Shown: positions 12,371 to 23,640, counted from the stretch's first letter. The stretch: 64,000 bases of DNA from Apodemus sylvaticus (GCF_947179515.1 NC_067478.1:31034305-31098304), one strand, 5' to 3'. Notes: generated by a model from the sequence alone, not told the origin. Made by a program: numbers and translations.

Positions 12371-12731
12371 AGGAAGTAAGGGCAAAAACATAAGCAACAG
12401 AAACCAAGGCTACTTGGCATCATCAGAAACCAGTTCTCCTGCCACAGGGAGTCCCAGGTGACCAAACACACCAGAAAAGCAAGACTCTGATTTAAAATCA
12501 CACCTCATGATATAGATAAAGGACTTTAAGAACGAGATAAATAACTCCCTTAAAGAATCACAGAAGAATACAGGTAAACAGGTAGAAGACTTCAAAGAGG
12601 AAACACAAAAAGCTCTTAAAGAATTACAGGAAAACACAACCAAATAGAAGGAATAGAACAAAACCATCCAGGATCTAAAAATGGAAAGAGAAACAATAAA
12701 GAAGAGAGAGAGACAAAGGGAGACAAGACAG
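12371..12731 (+). pseudogene. L1 ORF1 N-terminal relic
   Basis: Coiled-coil-encoding text such as CTTAAAGAATTACAGGAAA and ATCCAGGATCTAAAAATGG is recognisable. The start codon region is mutated (AAGTAAGGGCAAAAAC where ATGGCAAAAGGC is expected). The frame ends abruptly at the deletion junction into ORF2 at about 12731, so the RRM and C-terminal domain are missing. Confidence 0.8.
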
Positions 12732-15390
12732 TAAACCTTTAGCCAAACTAACCAGAGGGCATAGAGACAGTATCCAAATTAACAAAATCAGAAATGAAAA
12801 GGGATATATAACAAAAACTGATGAAATTAAAAAAAATCATCTGATCCTACTACAAAAGCTTATATTCAACCAAACTGGAAAATCAGGATAAAATAGACAA
12901 TTTTCTAGACAGATATCAGGTACCAAAGTTAAATCAGGATCAGATATACCATATAAACAGTACCATAACCCCTAAAGAAATAGAAGCAGTCATTAAATGT
13001 CTCCCAACCAAAAATAAAATCCCAGGACCAGATGGGTTTAGTGCAGAATTCTAACAGACTTTCAAAGAATACCTAAAACCAATACTCTACAAACGATTCC
13101 ACAAAATAGAAACAGATGGAACAGTACCCAACTTGTTCCATGAACCCGGACTTACATTGATACCAAAATCACACCAAGACCCAACAAAGAAAAAGAACTT
13201 CAGAACAATTTCCCTTGTGAATATTGATGCAAAAATACTCATTAAAATTCTTTCAAACTGAATACAAGAACGCATCAGTATGATCATTCACCACGATCAA
13301 GTATGCTTCATCACAAGAATGATGGGATGGTTCAATATATAGAAATCCACCAATGTTATTTACTATATAAAGGAACTCAAAGAAAAAAACCTTGTGTGAT
13401 CATTTCATTACATACTGAAAAAGCATTTGACAAAATTCAACTTCACTTCTTTTTAAAACTCTTGGAAATATCATGAGTTCAGGGCCCACACCTAAATATA
13501 GTAAAAGCAATATACAGCAAACCTGTAGTCAACATCAAACTAAATGGAGAGAAACTTGAAACAATCCCACTAAAATCAGGGACTAGACAAGGCTGCCCTT
13601 TCTCTCCCTATCCAATATAGTACTTGAAGTTCTAGGTAGAGCAGTTAGACAACAAAAGGAGGTCAAAGAGATACAAATTGGAAAGGAAAGAGTCAAAATA
13701 TCACTATTTGGAGATGATATGATAGTATATATTTAAGTGACCCTAAAAATTCCACCAGAGAACTACAGCTGATAAATAATTTTAGCAGAGTGGCCAGATA
13801 TAAAATTAACTCAAACAAAATCAGTAACCTTTCTATAATCAAAGGATAAATGGACTGAGAAACAAATTATGGAAACAACACACTTCATAATAGTCACAAA
13901 AATATTGAATATCTTGGTGTGACTCTATCCAAACAAATGAGAGATCTATATGACAAGAACTTCAAGTCTCTGAAGAAAGAAATTGAATGATACCTCAGAA
14001 GATGGAAAGATCTCCCCTGCTCCTAGATTGCCAGGATTAATATAGTAAAAATTACCATCTTGCCAAAAGCAATGTACAGATTCAATGCAATCCCCATCAA
14101 AATTCCAACTCAATTCTTCATAGAGTTAGAAAGAGCAATTCTCAAATTCATTTGGGATAACAAACAGTCCAGAATATCTAAAACTATTCTGAACAATAAG
14201 AGAACTTCTGGGGGAATCACCATTTCTGACTTCAAGTTGTACTAGAGAGAAATAGTGATAAAACTGCATGGTACAGTGACAGGCAGGTAGATCAATGGAA
14301 TAGAACTGAAGACCCAGAAATGCACCAACACATCTATGGTTACTTAGCCTTTCACAAAGGTGCAAAAACTATCCAGTGGAAAAAAGATAGTGTTTTTCAA
14401 CAAATGGTGCTGGTTCAATTAGTGGTCAACATGTAGAAGAATGCAAATTGATCCATTTTTATCTCCTTGTACAAAGCTCACATCCAAGTGAATCAATGGC
14501 CTCCACATAAAACCAGATACACTGAATTTAATAGAAAAGAAACTGGGGAAGAGCCTATAACACACAGGCACAGAGAAAAATTTCCTGAACAGATCACCAA
14601 TGGTTTATGTGCTAAGATCAAGAATCAACAAATGTGACCTCATAAAATTGCAAAGTTTCTATAAGGCAAAGGACACTATCAATAGGACAAAACAGCAACC
14701 ACCAGATTTGGAAAAAATATTTTTACCAATCCTACATCTGATAGAGGGCTAATATCCAATATATACAAAGAACTCAATAAATTAGACTCCATCAAAACAA
14801 ATAATCCTTTTAAAAAGTGTGCAACAGACCTAAACTGAAAATTCTTAATGGAGGAAAACCAATTGACTGAGAAGTACCTAAAGAAATGTTCAGCATCCTT
14901 AGTCATCAGGGAAATGCAAATCAAAACAACTCTGAAATTCCTCCTCACTCCAGTCAGAATGGCTAAGATCAAAAACTCAGGAGACAGCAGGTGCTGGCGA
15001 GGGTGTGGAGAAAGAATACCACTCCTCCACTGCTGGTGGGATTGCAAGCTGGTACAACCACTCTGAAAATCAGTCTGGTATTTCCTCAGAAAATTGGTCA
15101 AAGTACTACCTGTGGACCCAGTTATATCTACCACTCCTGGGCATATACCTAGAAGATGCTCCAACATGTAATAGGACACATGTTCCACTATGTTTATAGC
15201 AGCCATATTTATAATAGCCAGAAGCTGAATGTCTCTTAACAGAGGAATGGATACAGAAAGTATGGTACATTTACAGAATGGAGTACTACTCAGTTATTTA
15301 AAAAAAATGACTTCATGAAATTCTTAGGCAAATGGATGAACTTGAAAATATCATCTTGAATGTGGTAACTCAATGCCAAAAGAAGACACA
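12732..15390 (+). pseudogene. L1 ORF2 relic (reverse transcriptase to C terminus)
   Basis: ORF2p normally supplies endonuclease and reverse transcriptase for target-primed reverse transcription. Here the endonuclease is deleted and the reverse transcriptase region is heavily mutated. The catalytic FADD box reads FGDD near 13706 and is followed by stops. Only short open pieces remain, such as 14060-14245 (RFNAIPIKIPTQFF block). The C-terminal cysteine/histidine knuckle region lies near 14980-15060. Confidence 0.85.
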
Positions 15391-16140
15391 AGGTATGTAC
15401 TCACTGATAAATGGATATTAGCCCAGAAGTTCCAAATTCCCAAAATTAAATTCAAAGATCACATGAAGTCCAAGAAGGAAGACCAAAGTATGGATGATTC
15501 AGTGCTTCTTAGAATGACAAACAAAATACAGGAGGAAAGTGTGGAACAGAGACTGAAGGAAAGGTCATTCAGAGGCTGCCCTACCTGGAAATCCATCCCA
15601 TATGCAGTCAACAAACCTGTACACTATTGTGGATGCTGTGAAGTGCTAGCTGACAGGAGTCTGATATAGCTGTCCCCTGAGAGGCTTTGCCAGTGCCTGG
15701 CAAATACAGATGCAGATGCTTGAAGTCAACCATTGGACTGAGCGCAGGGTCCCCGATGGAGAAGTTGAAGAAAGCACTGAAGGGGTTTATAGCCCCATGG
15801 AAGGAGCAGCAGTGTGAACAGGCCACCCCCTGCCCCCGAGAGCTCACGGGGACTGGACCTCCAACCAAAGCGTACACATGGAGGGACCCATGGCTCCATC
15901 TGAATATGTGGCAGAGGAGGCTTTGTTGGAAGTCAGTGGGAGGAGCAACCCTTGGGCCTGAGGGTGTTCGATGCCCCAGTGTATGGAATGCCAGGAGTGG
16001 GTAGTTGGGTGGGGAGCACCCTCAAAGTGGCAGGGCAGGGGGGATGGGATAGGAGGTTTCCAAAGGGGAGACCTGGAAAGGGAAAAACAATTACAATGTA
16101 AATAAAGAAATTATCCAATAAAAATCAAAAACAAACAAAC

Positions 16141-16984
16141 AAACCAGAGAGACCAGCATCACTGAATTGTTTTCTTGCATTCAGAATGCAGAGGCTGTTA
16201 TCCAATTGGATCAAGGCAGCGTCTCAAACCCACAGCAAAAATTAGTAATGTGTTAGAGTCTCCCATGCTGTTTTAGAAGGTATGGGAAATGAATGATTGA
16301 GACGGTCAGAGATGGCAGCTGAGACCCAGTACTATCTGGTAGGGTCAAAGTCCTGGAATAGAGCCCAAGAGAATACACTGGAAATCATAGCACCTCAGTT
16401 GCTATAGAGATTCCATGATATTGGAGATGCCAGTACCATGGGATGACCATCAAGTACAGCGGCAGGTATGGAGTGGAGGCAGCCTAAGCCTACTAAATAA
16501 AATAAATATGCTACAAATAGCAGATCTGAAGATGTAGTACTGGCTACCAAGCCCTTTAGAGCCTAGAAAATCATGAGAGCCAGATACCAGACATTGACCT
16601 TTATAGACACTTAGATTTGGGTTTTGATTTGATTTAGTTGCTATGGATTCTTTATTTTTGTAATAACAAAGCATGCAACTTACTTTGAACTTTACAAAAA
16701 TCCACCAATAAAACATTTTGGATTTTATAAAAGAACTTGGACATTTAAATTATTGTAATTTTTAAGACTGGGACTTTTTTTTTTTCCAAATTGGACTGCA
16801 TTGTATATAATGACGTTAGTGTGCTAAGCAGAAAGGAAAACTTCCAGTTTAAATTGATATGTCTGTGTGTTGAGGTTGACAAGGGGTAAATTGTCAGCAG
16901 ATAACTTGGTACAATCCTAGAGAGAACATTGGACAAGGATACCTTAGTTGAAGAATTGGTCAGATCTACCTGACCTAAGGCCAT
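16141..16984. other. No recognised gene
   Basis: Unassigned sequence between the old L1 and a MaLR LTR. Two minus-strand ORFs (16450-16716 and 16745-16984) lack domains. Confidence 0.45.
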
Positions 16985-17258
16985 GTGTTCCAGTTATCTT
17001 CTTAATTGCTAATTGATGTAGAGTCACCTATATCTCTGTGAGGGCATACAATACCCTACCAGGTGTACCTGGGCTATCTAAGAGCCAGAGTAAGCAGTGT
17101 CCCTTCATGGTTTCTGCTACAAACTTCTGCCTAGAGTTCTAACCTTGATTTCTCTCATGATGGACTAAAAAAAGTGTAAGATTAAATAAGCCCTTTTCTT
17201 TCCAAGTTACTTTTGGACTTAGTGTTCATCACAGTAACAGAACACAAATTAGAACCTA
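16985..17258 (+). mobile_element. Rodent ERVL-MaLR-type LTR
   Basis: The order is typical of the MT/ORR1 group: CTGGGCTATCTAAGAG, a CATGGTTTCTGC block, a TGATGGACT block, a polyadenylation region (AAATAAGCCCTTTTC) and an end resembling CACAGTAACAGAACACAAA. It is a solitary LTR in sense orientation. Subfamily is not assigned. Confidence 0.7.
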
Positions 17259-17634
17259 GGCTGTGTAATTCAAGAATGCTGATAATGTTGTATATGGGTC
17301 TCCTGTATCAACTCTGAAAAAGAGAAAAGTCTGACTCCATTGTAGTAGGTTTAGCTATTACAACATTATTACTTCCACGTGTTGGATTCAAAATATCTCT
17401 TACAGGTCTTATATACAAGCTTTGCATCTTGAACTAAAATTAAAAATAGAATTTTCCACTTCAGTGTGAAAATTTGAATTTGAGATCAGCACAGATATTT
17501 TCAGCTGAAAGGGTATGATTATCTCCTTGTTTTCAAGGCTGGTTAAACATGGAAGCACATAAGAAGTTGAAAACTATACCCAATATTCACTAGGCAATGA
17601 AGGACAAGATGTTTGCCTTTCCCACAGCCCTGCA

Positions 17635-17682
17635 GGGAGAGAGAGATAGGGAGGAGGAGGGAGAGAAAGGGAGAGGGAGATT
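17635..17682. repeat. GA-rich simple repeat
   Basis: Imperfect GGGAGA/GAGAGA purine run. Confidence 0.85.
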
Positions 17683-17737
17683 GCAACTTAGAAGGCTCCA
17701 TTTTTTTTTTAATTATTTTTGTTTTGTAGATTTTGCT

Positions 17738-17905
17738 TTTAGGTTTTTAGAGACAGTTTCTTGGTATGTGTCATTTACTAGTCAGGAGCTCACTCTCTAG
17801 ACCAGACTGGACTAGAACATATGGTCATCCCTCTTGTGTCTGTCTCTAGAATGCTTGTGTGATGGCAGGTGCCACCACTCAGATTAAGTTCACCCGCCCA
17901 CACTT
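17738..17905 (-). mobile_element. Diverged B1 SINE
   Basis: The minus-orientation B1 landmarks are visible in plus text: GGTTTTTAGAGACAGTTTC, CTCACTCTCTAGACCAGACTGG and a final GGCAGGTGCCACCAC. These match the 7SL-derived B1 body in reverse. The T-rich run upstream (17701-17737) is the reversed A-tail. Confidence 0.75.
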
Positions 17906-18058
17906 TGTTTTTCAGAGAAAAGACCACTGCTTAATCACATGTTTGTGTTGAAGAGGGGACCTGCTTTAATTTATGCCTGCAGTTCTTTCAGATTTTAAGT
18001 CAATATTCTCCCTCATCACCAAGCCCAAGTTAACAGCTAAAAACATTTAAGATTTTCT

Positions 18059-18517
18059 TTAGCAACAACACTCCTCCGAAAATTTCGCTTCCTTCTGTGC
18101 CAAGCGTCTTCTCACTTGGAGTGTGAGCTTTTGCATATTTTGAGGCGATGGCTCACCTTGTATTGGATCCTAGCAACTGCCATCCATGGAAAGAGAGTCT
18201 AGCCCGTCACTCTTCATCTGCAAACTCCTTGTAGTTACTGTCTTTCTATTTTCCTGAAACTTGGTCTGCAGTTCACTGATGAGCTCATAGTCCCAGTGTA
18301 AGCACATCTCCTCATAAACCCTCAGATCTCCCTGGGAGAGTTTTGTGTTTCTGTTATAAGTTTTCATACAGAGTTTAAGCATTTTTTCCAGCACTACAGC
18401 CCATTTTAAATAATGGTAACCAATTTTTGTAGTGCTTGCTTGAATGTTTTTCCTTTCATTTTCAAGACTCTTTGACAGCAGTATATATCCGTGAAGAAAC
18501 AGATCATGATGATAATG
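18059..18517 (-). pseudogene. Unrecognised protein-like relic with one in-frame stop
   Basis: On the minus strand one frame is open from 18517 to 18173 (about 115 codons, no ATG at its head). It meets one TAG at 18170-18172 and stays open to a TAA at 18059-18061. The translation has ordinary globular-protein composition, for example LKWAVVLEKMLKLC, LRVYEEMCLHWDYELISELQ and, after the stop, LTLQVRRRLAQKEAKF. That contrasts with the short AT-biased frames around it. The upstream limit is a TGA at 18518-18520, and no convincing splice acceptor is seen there. I do not recognise the family. It may be a processed-pseudogene fragment, a decayed exon or chance. No A-tail or target-site duplication was identified. 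Confidence 0.4.
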
Positions 18518-18875
18518 TCAATGTATTTTTTTTAACAGAGAGAAGAAGTAGATGCTTTCACAGAGCCAGGATTTCACAGTCCACCTGACACACTCCCATC
18601 TCATGGGTACCATCAGTACCTCTGCCAACAGTCCCTCAAAAACAGGGTTTTGCATTCTCAGATATTGGGGTTAAACACTAAACGTTTGCACAGCTCTGGC
18701 AACTCCTGGCAGAACACAAACCTGAAATGTATCATTACTTATAAATTTCACAAATGTTGAGCTACAGTATTCATTCAGGAAACCTAATGAGTCATCTGTC
18801 TGGGGAGCAAAGCACTCCCTTGATATGTCATCAATATGTCAGCTTCTGGTGTCATTTGAGAAGGTTACTACATTC

Positions 18876-18902
18876 TTTTTTTTTTTTTTTTTTTTTTTTT
18901 TT
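18876..18902. repeat. Poly(T) run of 27
   Basis: An uninterrupted T homopolymer. No element that would own it as a reversed A-tail was recognised next to it. Confidence 0.97.
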
Positions 18903-19295
18903 GCAAAGAAATTATTTAGCTTATCACTATCCTAGCCCAACATATTCACATTATATCTATAACAACTGTGTGGCTTTTTCCTTTGGGGGACAGACAACAA
19001 GAATAATTTTGGTTCTTATGCTTTTAAAATGATAACAAATTTTAAATAAACGTCCAACTCTATTTTGAGATTCCAAGTACTGTTTAAGTTAATCATTGGT
19101 GCTTTCCAAATGATTGATGTGTTTAGCAAGTGACATTTCAATTTTTATGGTACCAAAAATGAAACTTTTAAGTTAATTTCCACAAAAGATAGTCAAGAAA
19201 TAGGAATACTTGACAGATCCACATTGCGTGCCCTCCAGGGAAACATAGACTGGACTATAGCCTTGTTGTACAGATAAACACAGTGATCTAACATG
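18903..19295. other. No recognised feature
   Basis: AT-rich unassigned sequence between the T run and a MaLR-like repeat. Confidence 0.45.
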
Positions 19296-19678
19296 CTCTT
19301 TCACTCCTATAACACCAGCAATGTTAAATTAGGGAGGAAGGGGTTTATTCAGCTTATAGTTCCAAATTGCTGTTTTTTACCAAAGGAGGTCAGGGCTGGA
19401 ACTCAAGCAGGTCAGGAAGCAGAAACTGATGCAGAGGCCATGGAGGGATGTTTCTTACTGGATTGCTCCCCCTGGCTTGCTCAGCCTGCTCTCTTATAAG
19501 AACCCAAGAATATCAGCCCAGAGATGGTACCACCCACAAGGGGCCCTTCCCCCCTGATCACTAATTAAGCAAATGCCTCACAGCTAGATCGCATGGAGAT
19601 ACTTTCCCAAGTAAAGCTATTTTCTCTGTGATAACTTCAGCCTATGTCAAGTTGACACACAAAACCAGACAGTACAGA
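19296..19678 (-). mobile_element. Rodent MaLR-like LTR, antisense
   Basis: In plus text the family reads in reverse: a GGGTTTATTCAGCTTATAG block (reversed polyadenylation region), GGTCAGGGCTGGAACTCAAG, GATGGTACCACCCACAAGG, and the terminal GTCAAGTTGACACACAAAAC. The same family recurs at 24185, 56160 and, in sense, at 36327. Confidence 0.65.
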
Positions 19679-19846
19679 TGTCTAGTCAATGCAAACTACA
19701 CTGAGAAAGAAGACAAGGAGACTCAGAGACCCCCAAACCCATCTTTGTGGCTCTGAAATGAGATGGAGATTTGAGGTCACCAGGCTTACCTATATCTAAA
19801 TGCTGGTTCTAGTCTCTCTAGCCAGTTGTTGTGACAATTGTTAGCT

Positions 19847-19860
19847 CTGTGAGAATTCTT
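19847..19860. repeat. Target-site duplication, left copy (14 bp)
   Basis: CTGTGAGAATTCTT, identical to 20688-20701, brackets the twin-primed L1. Confidence 0.92.
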
Positions 19861-20518
19861 TATAATTTTTTATTTTTATGTTTTTATTGGATATAATCTT
19901 TATTACATTTCAGTGGTAAAACCTTTCCCAATTTCCCTCCTCCCCAAAGACCCCCAACCCCTCCTCCTACCTCCTGCCTCCACATATATGCGCCTCCACC
20001 TGACACACTCCCATCTGCCCCCGCCTCGGTTTCCCTTTGTTCAGGCCTCTGTTGAACCTTTACCTGACCAAAGACCACTCCTACCCCTGATGCCCAACAA
20101 GGTCTTCCTCTGCCACATTTTTGGCTGGAACCATGTGTACCCCTTGGTTGACAGTTCAGTCCCTGGGAGTCTTGGGGCATCTGGGTGGCTGAAGTCAATG
20201 CTCTTCCCATAGGGCTGTAAACCCCTTCGGCTCCTCTGGACCATCCTCCAGCTCCTCTACTGGGGACCCCACGCCCAGTCCATTAGTTGGTGGCTAGCAT
20301 CTGTCTCTGTATTTGTAAGACTCTGGCAAGGCCCCTCCAGAGACAACCATGGAATGCTCCTTTTGGTATGCACTTCTTGTTGTCCATAATAGTGTCAGGG
20401 GTTTGGTGACTATAGGATGAATCCCCAGGTAGGGCAGTCTCTGGGTGGCCTTTACTTCAGTCTCTGCTCCACACTTTGTCACCTTTATTGCTCCTGTGAG
20501 TATTTTGTTCCCTTTCTC
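19861..20518 (-). mobile_element. L1 3' UTR segment of a twin-primed insertion
   Basis: The plus text is the reverse of an old L1 3' UTR. The left end has T-rich sequence (reversed A-tail) and TTTATTACATTT. The body matches the 3' UTR at 15520-16110 in reverse; for instance, GGCAGTCTCTGGGTGGCC pairs with the block near 15573. The element's true 3' end is therefore at the left. It joins an oppositely oriented L1 piece at about 20518. Confidence 0.88.
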
Positions 20519-20687
20519 AGAGGAATGGAACTAGAAAGTGTCGTCCTGAGCGAGGTAACCCAATCACAAAAGAAGACACATGGTATGCACTCACTGCTAA
20601 GTGGATGTTAGCCCAAAAGCTCAAAATAAACAAGTTACAATTCACAGACCACAGGAAGCTCAAGAAGGAGGACTGAAGTGAGGATAC
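20519..20687 (+). mobile_element. Inverted 5' segment of the same twin-primed L1
   Basis: GTCGTCCTGAGCGAGGTAAC and GGTATGCACTCACTGCTAAG match the end of ORF2, followed by the first bases of the 3' UTR (CTCAAGAAGGAGGACTGAAG). Orientation is opposite to 19861-20518, while L1 coordinates are nearly contiguous across the switch. Together with the shared 14-bp flanking duplication this is the signature of 5' inversion by twin priming. Confidence 0.88.
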
Positions 20688-20701
20688 CTGTGAGAATTCT
20701 T
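20688..20701. repeat. Target-site duplication, right copy (14 bp)
   Basis: Exact repeat of 19847-19860. Confidence 0.92.
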
Positions 20702-21270
20702 AATGAGGGATGAGTTTCCCCTCTGGCTGGCATCAGGATTTAGGCATTTCCTTGCCTAGCAAGAGATTCCAGTTTCTTGGGGCCATTGTTTCAATACTCT
20801 GATAGGTAAAATAGGACATAAGAGTGCCTTTTAAAAACATCTTCATGCCCACCATATTGCTTACAAAAGCAATAAGAAAAGGCTGCAACAAAAGAAATAG
20901 TCTGACATACTGGGATGGTACAATAGAGATCCAAGCAATGAGAGTCAGGCAAACGAATAAGCCTGATCAGAATTTAAGGGCAAATATTCTGACATCAATG
21001 ATTGGACAATCCTAAATTTTACTAAAGCTCCTGGAAAACGAGATTAAAGCAACTTTCCAGTCTTTTGTGGTCTGGGAAATCATTTCTGCAGGCAATCTCC
21101 TTTTTTTTATACAGCACAGACAGCACTAGAAATTTGACCTTGTATTTAGTTTTGAAAACACCATCTTCAAACTCCGATGTTTGGGCTCATGAATGATAAG
21201 CCAAACTTGAAAACAAACAAAAGTCTATAAGTTTAATTCTAGGACACAGAATCCCAGGAAAGAGGCTGTG
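20702..21270. other. No recognised feature
   Basis: Unassigned sequence. A short ORF at 20824-21015 has no domain. Confidence 0.45.
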
Positions 21271-21700
21271 TCTGCAAAGGCTAATTGGCTGATTAGAACT
21301 TCTGTGAGGTGCTGACGTTTGGAATGTTGCAAGTCCATAGCAAATTATTTCAAGGCCTTGTCAGTTGACTTAATGATCACATATTCCCTTCTGTGTATAC
21401 TGTAACATCCTTTGTGACCATTAGCTCAAACTTTGTATAATGTGAGCAGACTCGAGTTAGGACCTAAAGCCAATCACAGTTTCCCCCTCTTCATTGTAAC
21501 CCATTTAGCTGTTGTGCCCATCCATGAATCTGAAAAATATGTTATGTTATGGCTGTCTTTGTTCTGTTACTATAGAAAACTTTATAAAATTGTTACTTCA
21601 TTGGAACATGGAATTTGGGAAAAACAGGGTCATGAGCCTTGGCATGTGGCTGCAGGATAAACTATCTTGTTTTATACTTTTGTGGTAAGAACTGCTTTTT
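21271..21700 (+). mobile_element. Candidate LTR remnant 1
   Basis: A TATAAAA box at 21583-21589 is followed about 65-70 bp later by GGATAAACTATCTTGTT, which resembles a polyadenylation signal region. CAAT-like text (AGCCAATCACAG) lies upstream near 21468. The spacing suggests the U3-R boundary of a retroviral LTR. Borders and family are not determined. Confidence 0.4.
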
Positions 21701-22539
21701 TGATTATCCCATTCAACCTTTAATTGAGCATAGCAATCATTGTAATGGAGCAGATCCCCCTCTGAATGGACCCTCTAAAGGATCACCTGACCTCTCTGAA
21801 AGGGCTTCCTTGGTTACTTTTCCTTTAATCCATCTGCTCATCCCATTCTTTGAACATCCATCTTTCTCCTCTTTATGGCAGAAAGGGCCTTCCTGCCTAC
21901 TTTGAAGGGCTTAATGTCTATGTGAAGCTGTTTCCCAGTGGTAACATTTCTTTCCTCACCCAATAGTCACCTTTCCTCCAGTGCAGGAGTCTTTCCCAGA
22001 AAAACTGTCTTATTCAAATCTACATTTTGATATGAGAATATCAGAGGTTTTTAGGGAATTACATAATCTTTCTTTGTGAGCAAAGGTTCTAGAAACTTAG
22101 TGGCCAAGGAACCTGCCCTAGCCTATGCTTTTGATTCTAGTTCACAAAGATCAAAGAATAAAATAAAATCTGTGGGCCATGCAGAGTTACTTCTCAGGAG
22201 TGATAGAAGGGAGCGAGGAGAAAAAGCAAAGGCCATGGTGTTTAAGTAAGACAAGGTGCTGAACTACATAGTCGATAAGCAATTGAGTGGCAAGAAGGGA
22301 TAGATGAGTTTCAGAGAAAGATTAAGGGAGACAAGAGAACAACAACACCAACACTAACAAAGAGGTAGGAAGAAAAGATAAAGATGTTACAACTTTCTGG
22401 TTTATAAGGTGGGTAAACACAATAGAACCCCATGAAAGCCCTAGGACAATTGCACTGAAGGTCAGGAATTCTGGGATAGAAAATATATTATCTCATTAAA
22501 GGGATACTTATTTCTCCTTTATGTTTAGTATGACTTAAC
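21701..22539. other. No recognised gene
   Basis: Sequence between two candidate LTRs. No gag, pol or env-like frame is visible, so these LTRs are either solitary or have lost their interior. Confidence 0.4.
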
Positions 22540-22985
22540 GTCTATCAGCCTTCTTGGAGGTGGCCCCACCTTTCTGAGAGTAGACCCTTAAGCAGGTAAT
22601 TAGCATGTCTAATTAGAACAACTTTTCTATGTTTTAAGTAACTTGGAATGTTAGACCTCCTCCCAGAAATAGTTTTCCCTAATGAATTTTCATAGAGTAT
22701 AAAAAGTCCTACAGTTCATTTGTTTCTGGCAAAGCACAATTCTTGAGACACACCAGGTGTCGGGTTAGTGGGGCTAGACCTTGCAGTGCTAGCTATATGT
22801 CTGCCATTTTGGGGTGTCTAGGCAAAAGGGGTTAAACATGTTTGTAGTTTCTCTCATTTGATTTCAATATTCCCACTTGTCTTCATTCACCCCCAATAAA
22901 CATAGGGTGTTTTCCTGGACTCCCAGGAACAGATTTGTTCATCTATCAGTTTAAGCTACATGGGTTGTGCCTAATTGTCATCTAC
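22540..22985 (+). mobile_element. Candidate LTR remnant 2
   Basis: TATAAAAA at 22698-22705 and AATAAA at 22895-22900 (within CACCCCCAATAAACATAGG) lie about 197 bp apart, as U3/R/U5 signals would. The text between and after (GGTGTCGGGTTAGTGGGGC, CTGCCATTTTGGGGTG) is LTR-like. There is no adjacent coding interior. Family is not assigned. Confidence 0.5.
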
Positions 22986-23154
22986 AATCTGCCCCCTTCC
23001 CTCTGGAGTGCCAGACCATTCCATATGCCAAACTCAGGAGAGTGAAGCAGGCTTGGGATGAATGGGGTCCACACACTCTGGTCTGGCTAGAAATGCCAGG
23101 AGTGTTATAGCACTTAAAGGAGGAATAAAGAGGTGCAGGTCAGGTAGCTGGGGT

Positions 23155-23640
23155 CCTGGGTCCCCTGCCAGCCACTGTGATGTGAACCACTGCAGACAGT
23201 GATATAAGACTCAAGGGAGTCTTAACTTACTGGAGAGACCTCCTGACTGGACCACAGGAATCAATGCAAAAAGCAAGAGGATTTTTATTTAATATTCAGC
23301 ATGATGAGGCCACCCTGCACATGGAGACAGAGACACCACACACACTGAGCTGTGCAAGCTTTTATACAGTGCTTAGGGCAGCCACCATTAGTCACAATGT
23401 GTTTGGCAGAACAGTGTTACCTTTAAACTAATTGGTTGTTAGGGGATGAGGTAGGTGGCCAACTGACTTTGGACCTTCCTAGACCTAGGATCCTCATGTG
23501 GTCTGAGGAATGTAATTTAGCCTCTCTGTTCTGGGAGGGGGAACACTTGCCCTTCTAGAAGGGGCAAGTGTTCCATGACCTTTCCAAAGTTCCTTAGTTA
23601 ACTCATTCAGTGAGAGCCTAGCCAGCAATGTGGGTCCAAG
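23155..23640 (-). mobile_element. Candidate LTR remnant 3, antisense
   Basis: On the minus strand a TATAAAA box (complement of 23360-23366) is followed about 75 nt later by an AATAAA signal (complement of 23284-23289). A U5-like segment containing a short hairpin (AAGACTC and GAGTCTT arms near 23205-23225) follows. The short TATA-to-polyA distance resembles ERVK-class LTRs, but the class is inference. The palindrome at 23539-23574 lies in the U3 part. Confidence 0.5.
23539..23574. repeat. 36-bp near-perfect palindrome
   Basis: GGAACACTTGCCC and GGGCAAGTGTTCC are perfect 13-bp inverted arms. The centre TTCTAGAAG is itself almost self-complementary, so the full structure pairs with a single unpaired base. 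Confidence 0.92.

Larger units (their letters stand above)
12009..16140 (+). mobile_element. Older L1 LINE with internal deletion
   Basis: The order is 5' UTR (12009-12370), N-terminal ORF1 (12371-12731), ORF2 from just before the reverse transcriptase to the C terminus (12732-15390), 3' UTR (15391-16110), and an A-rich tail AAAAATCAAAAACAAACAAA near 16120-16140. The join near 12731 removes the rest of ORF1 and the ORF2 endonuclease. By reference to the complete copy at 48-55 kb that is roughly 1.9 kb. Many stops and frameshifts show that it has been inactive for a long time. Confidence 0.9.
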
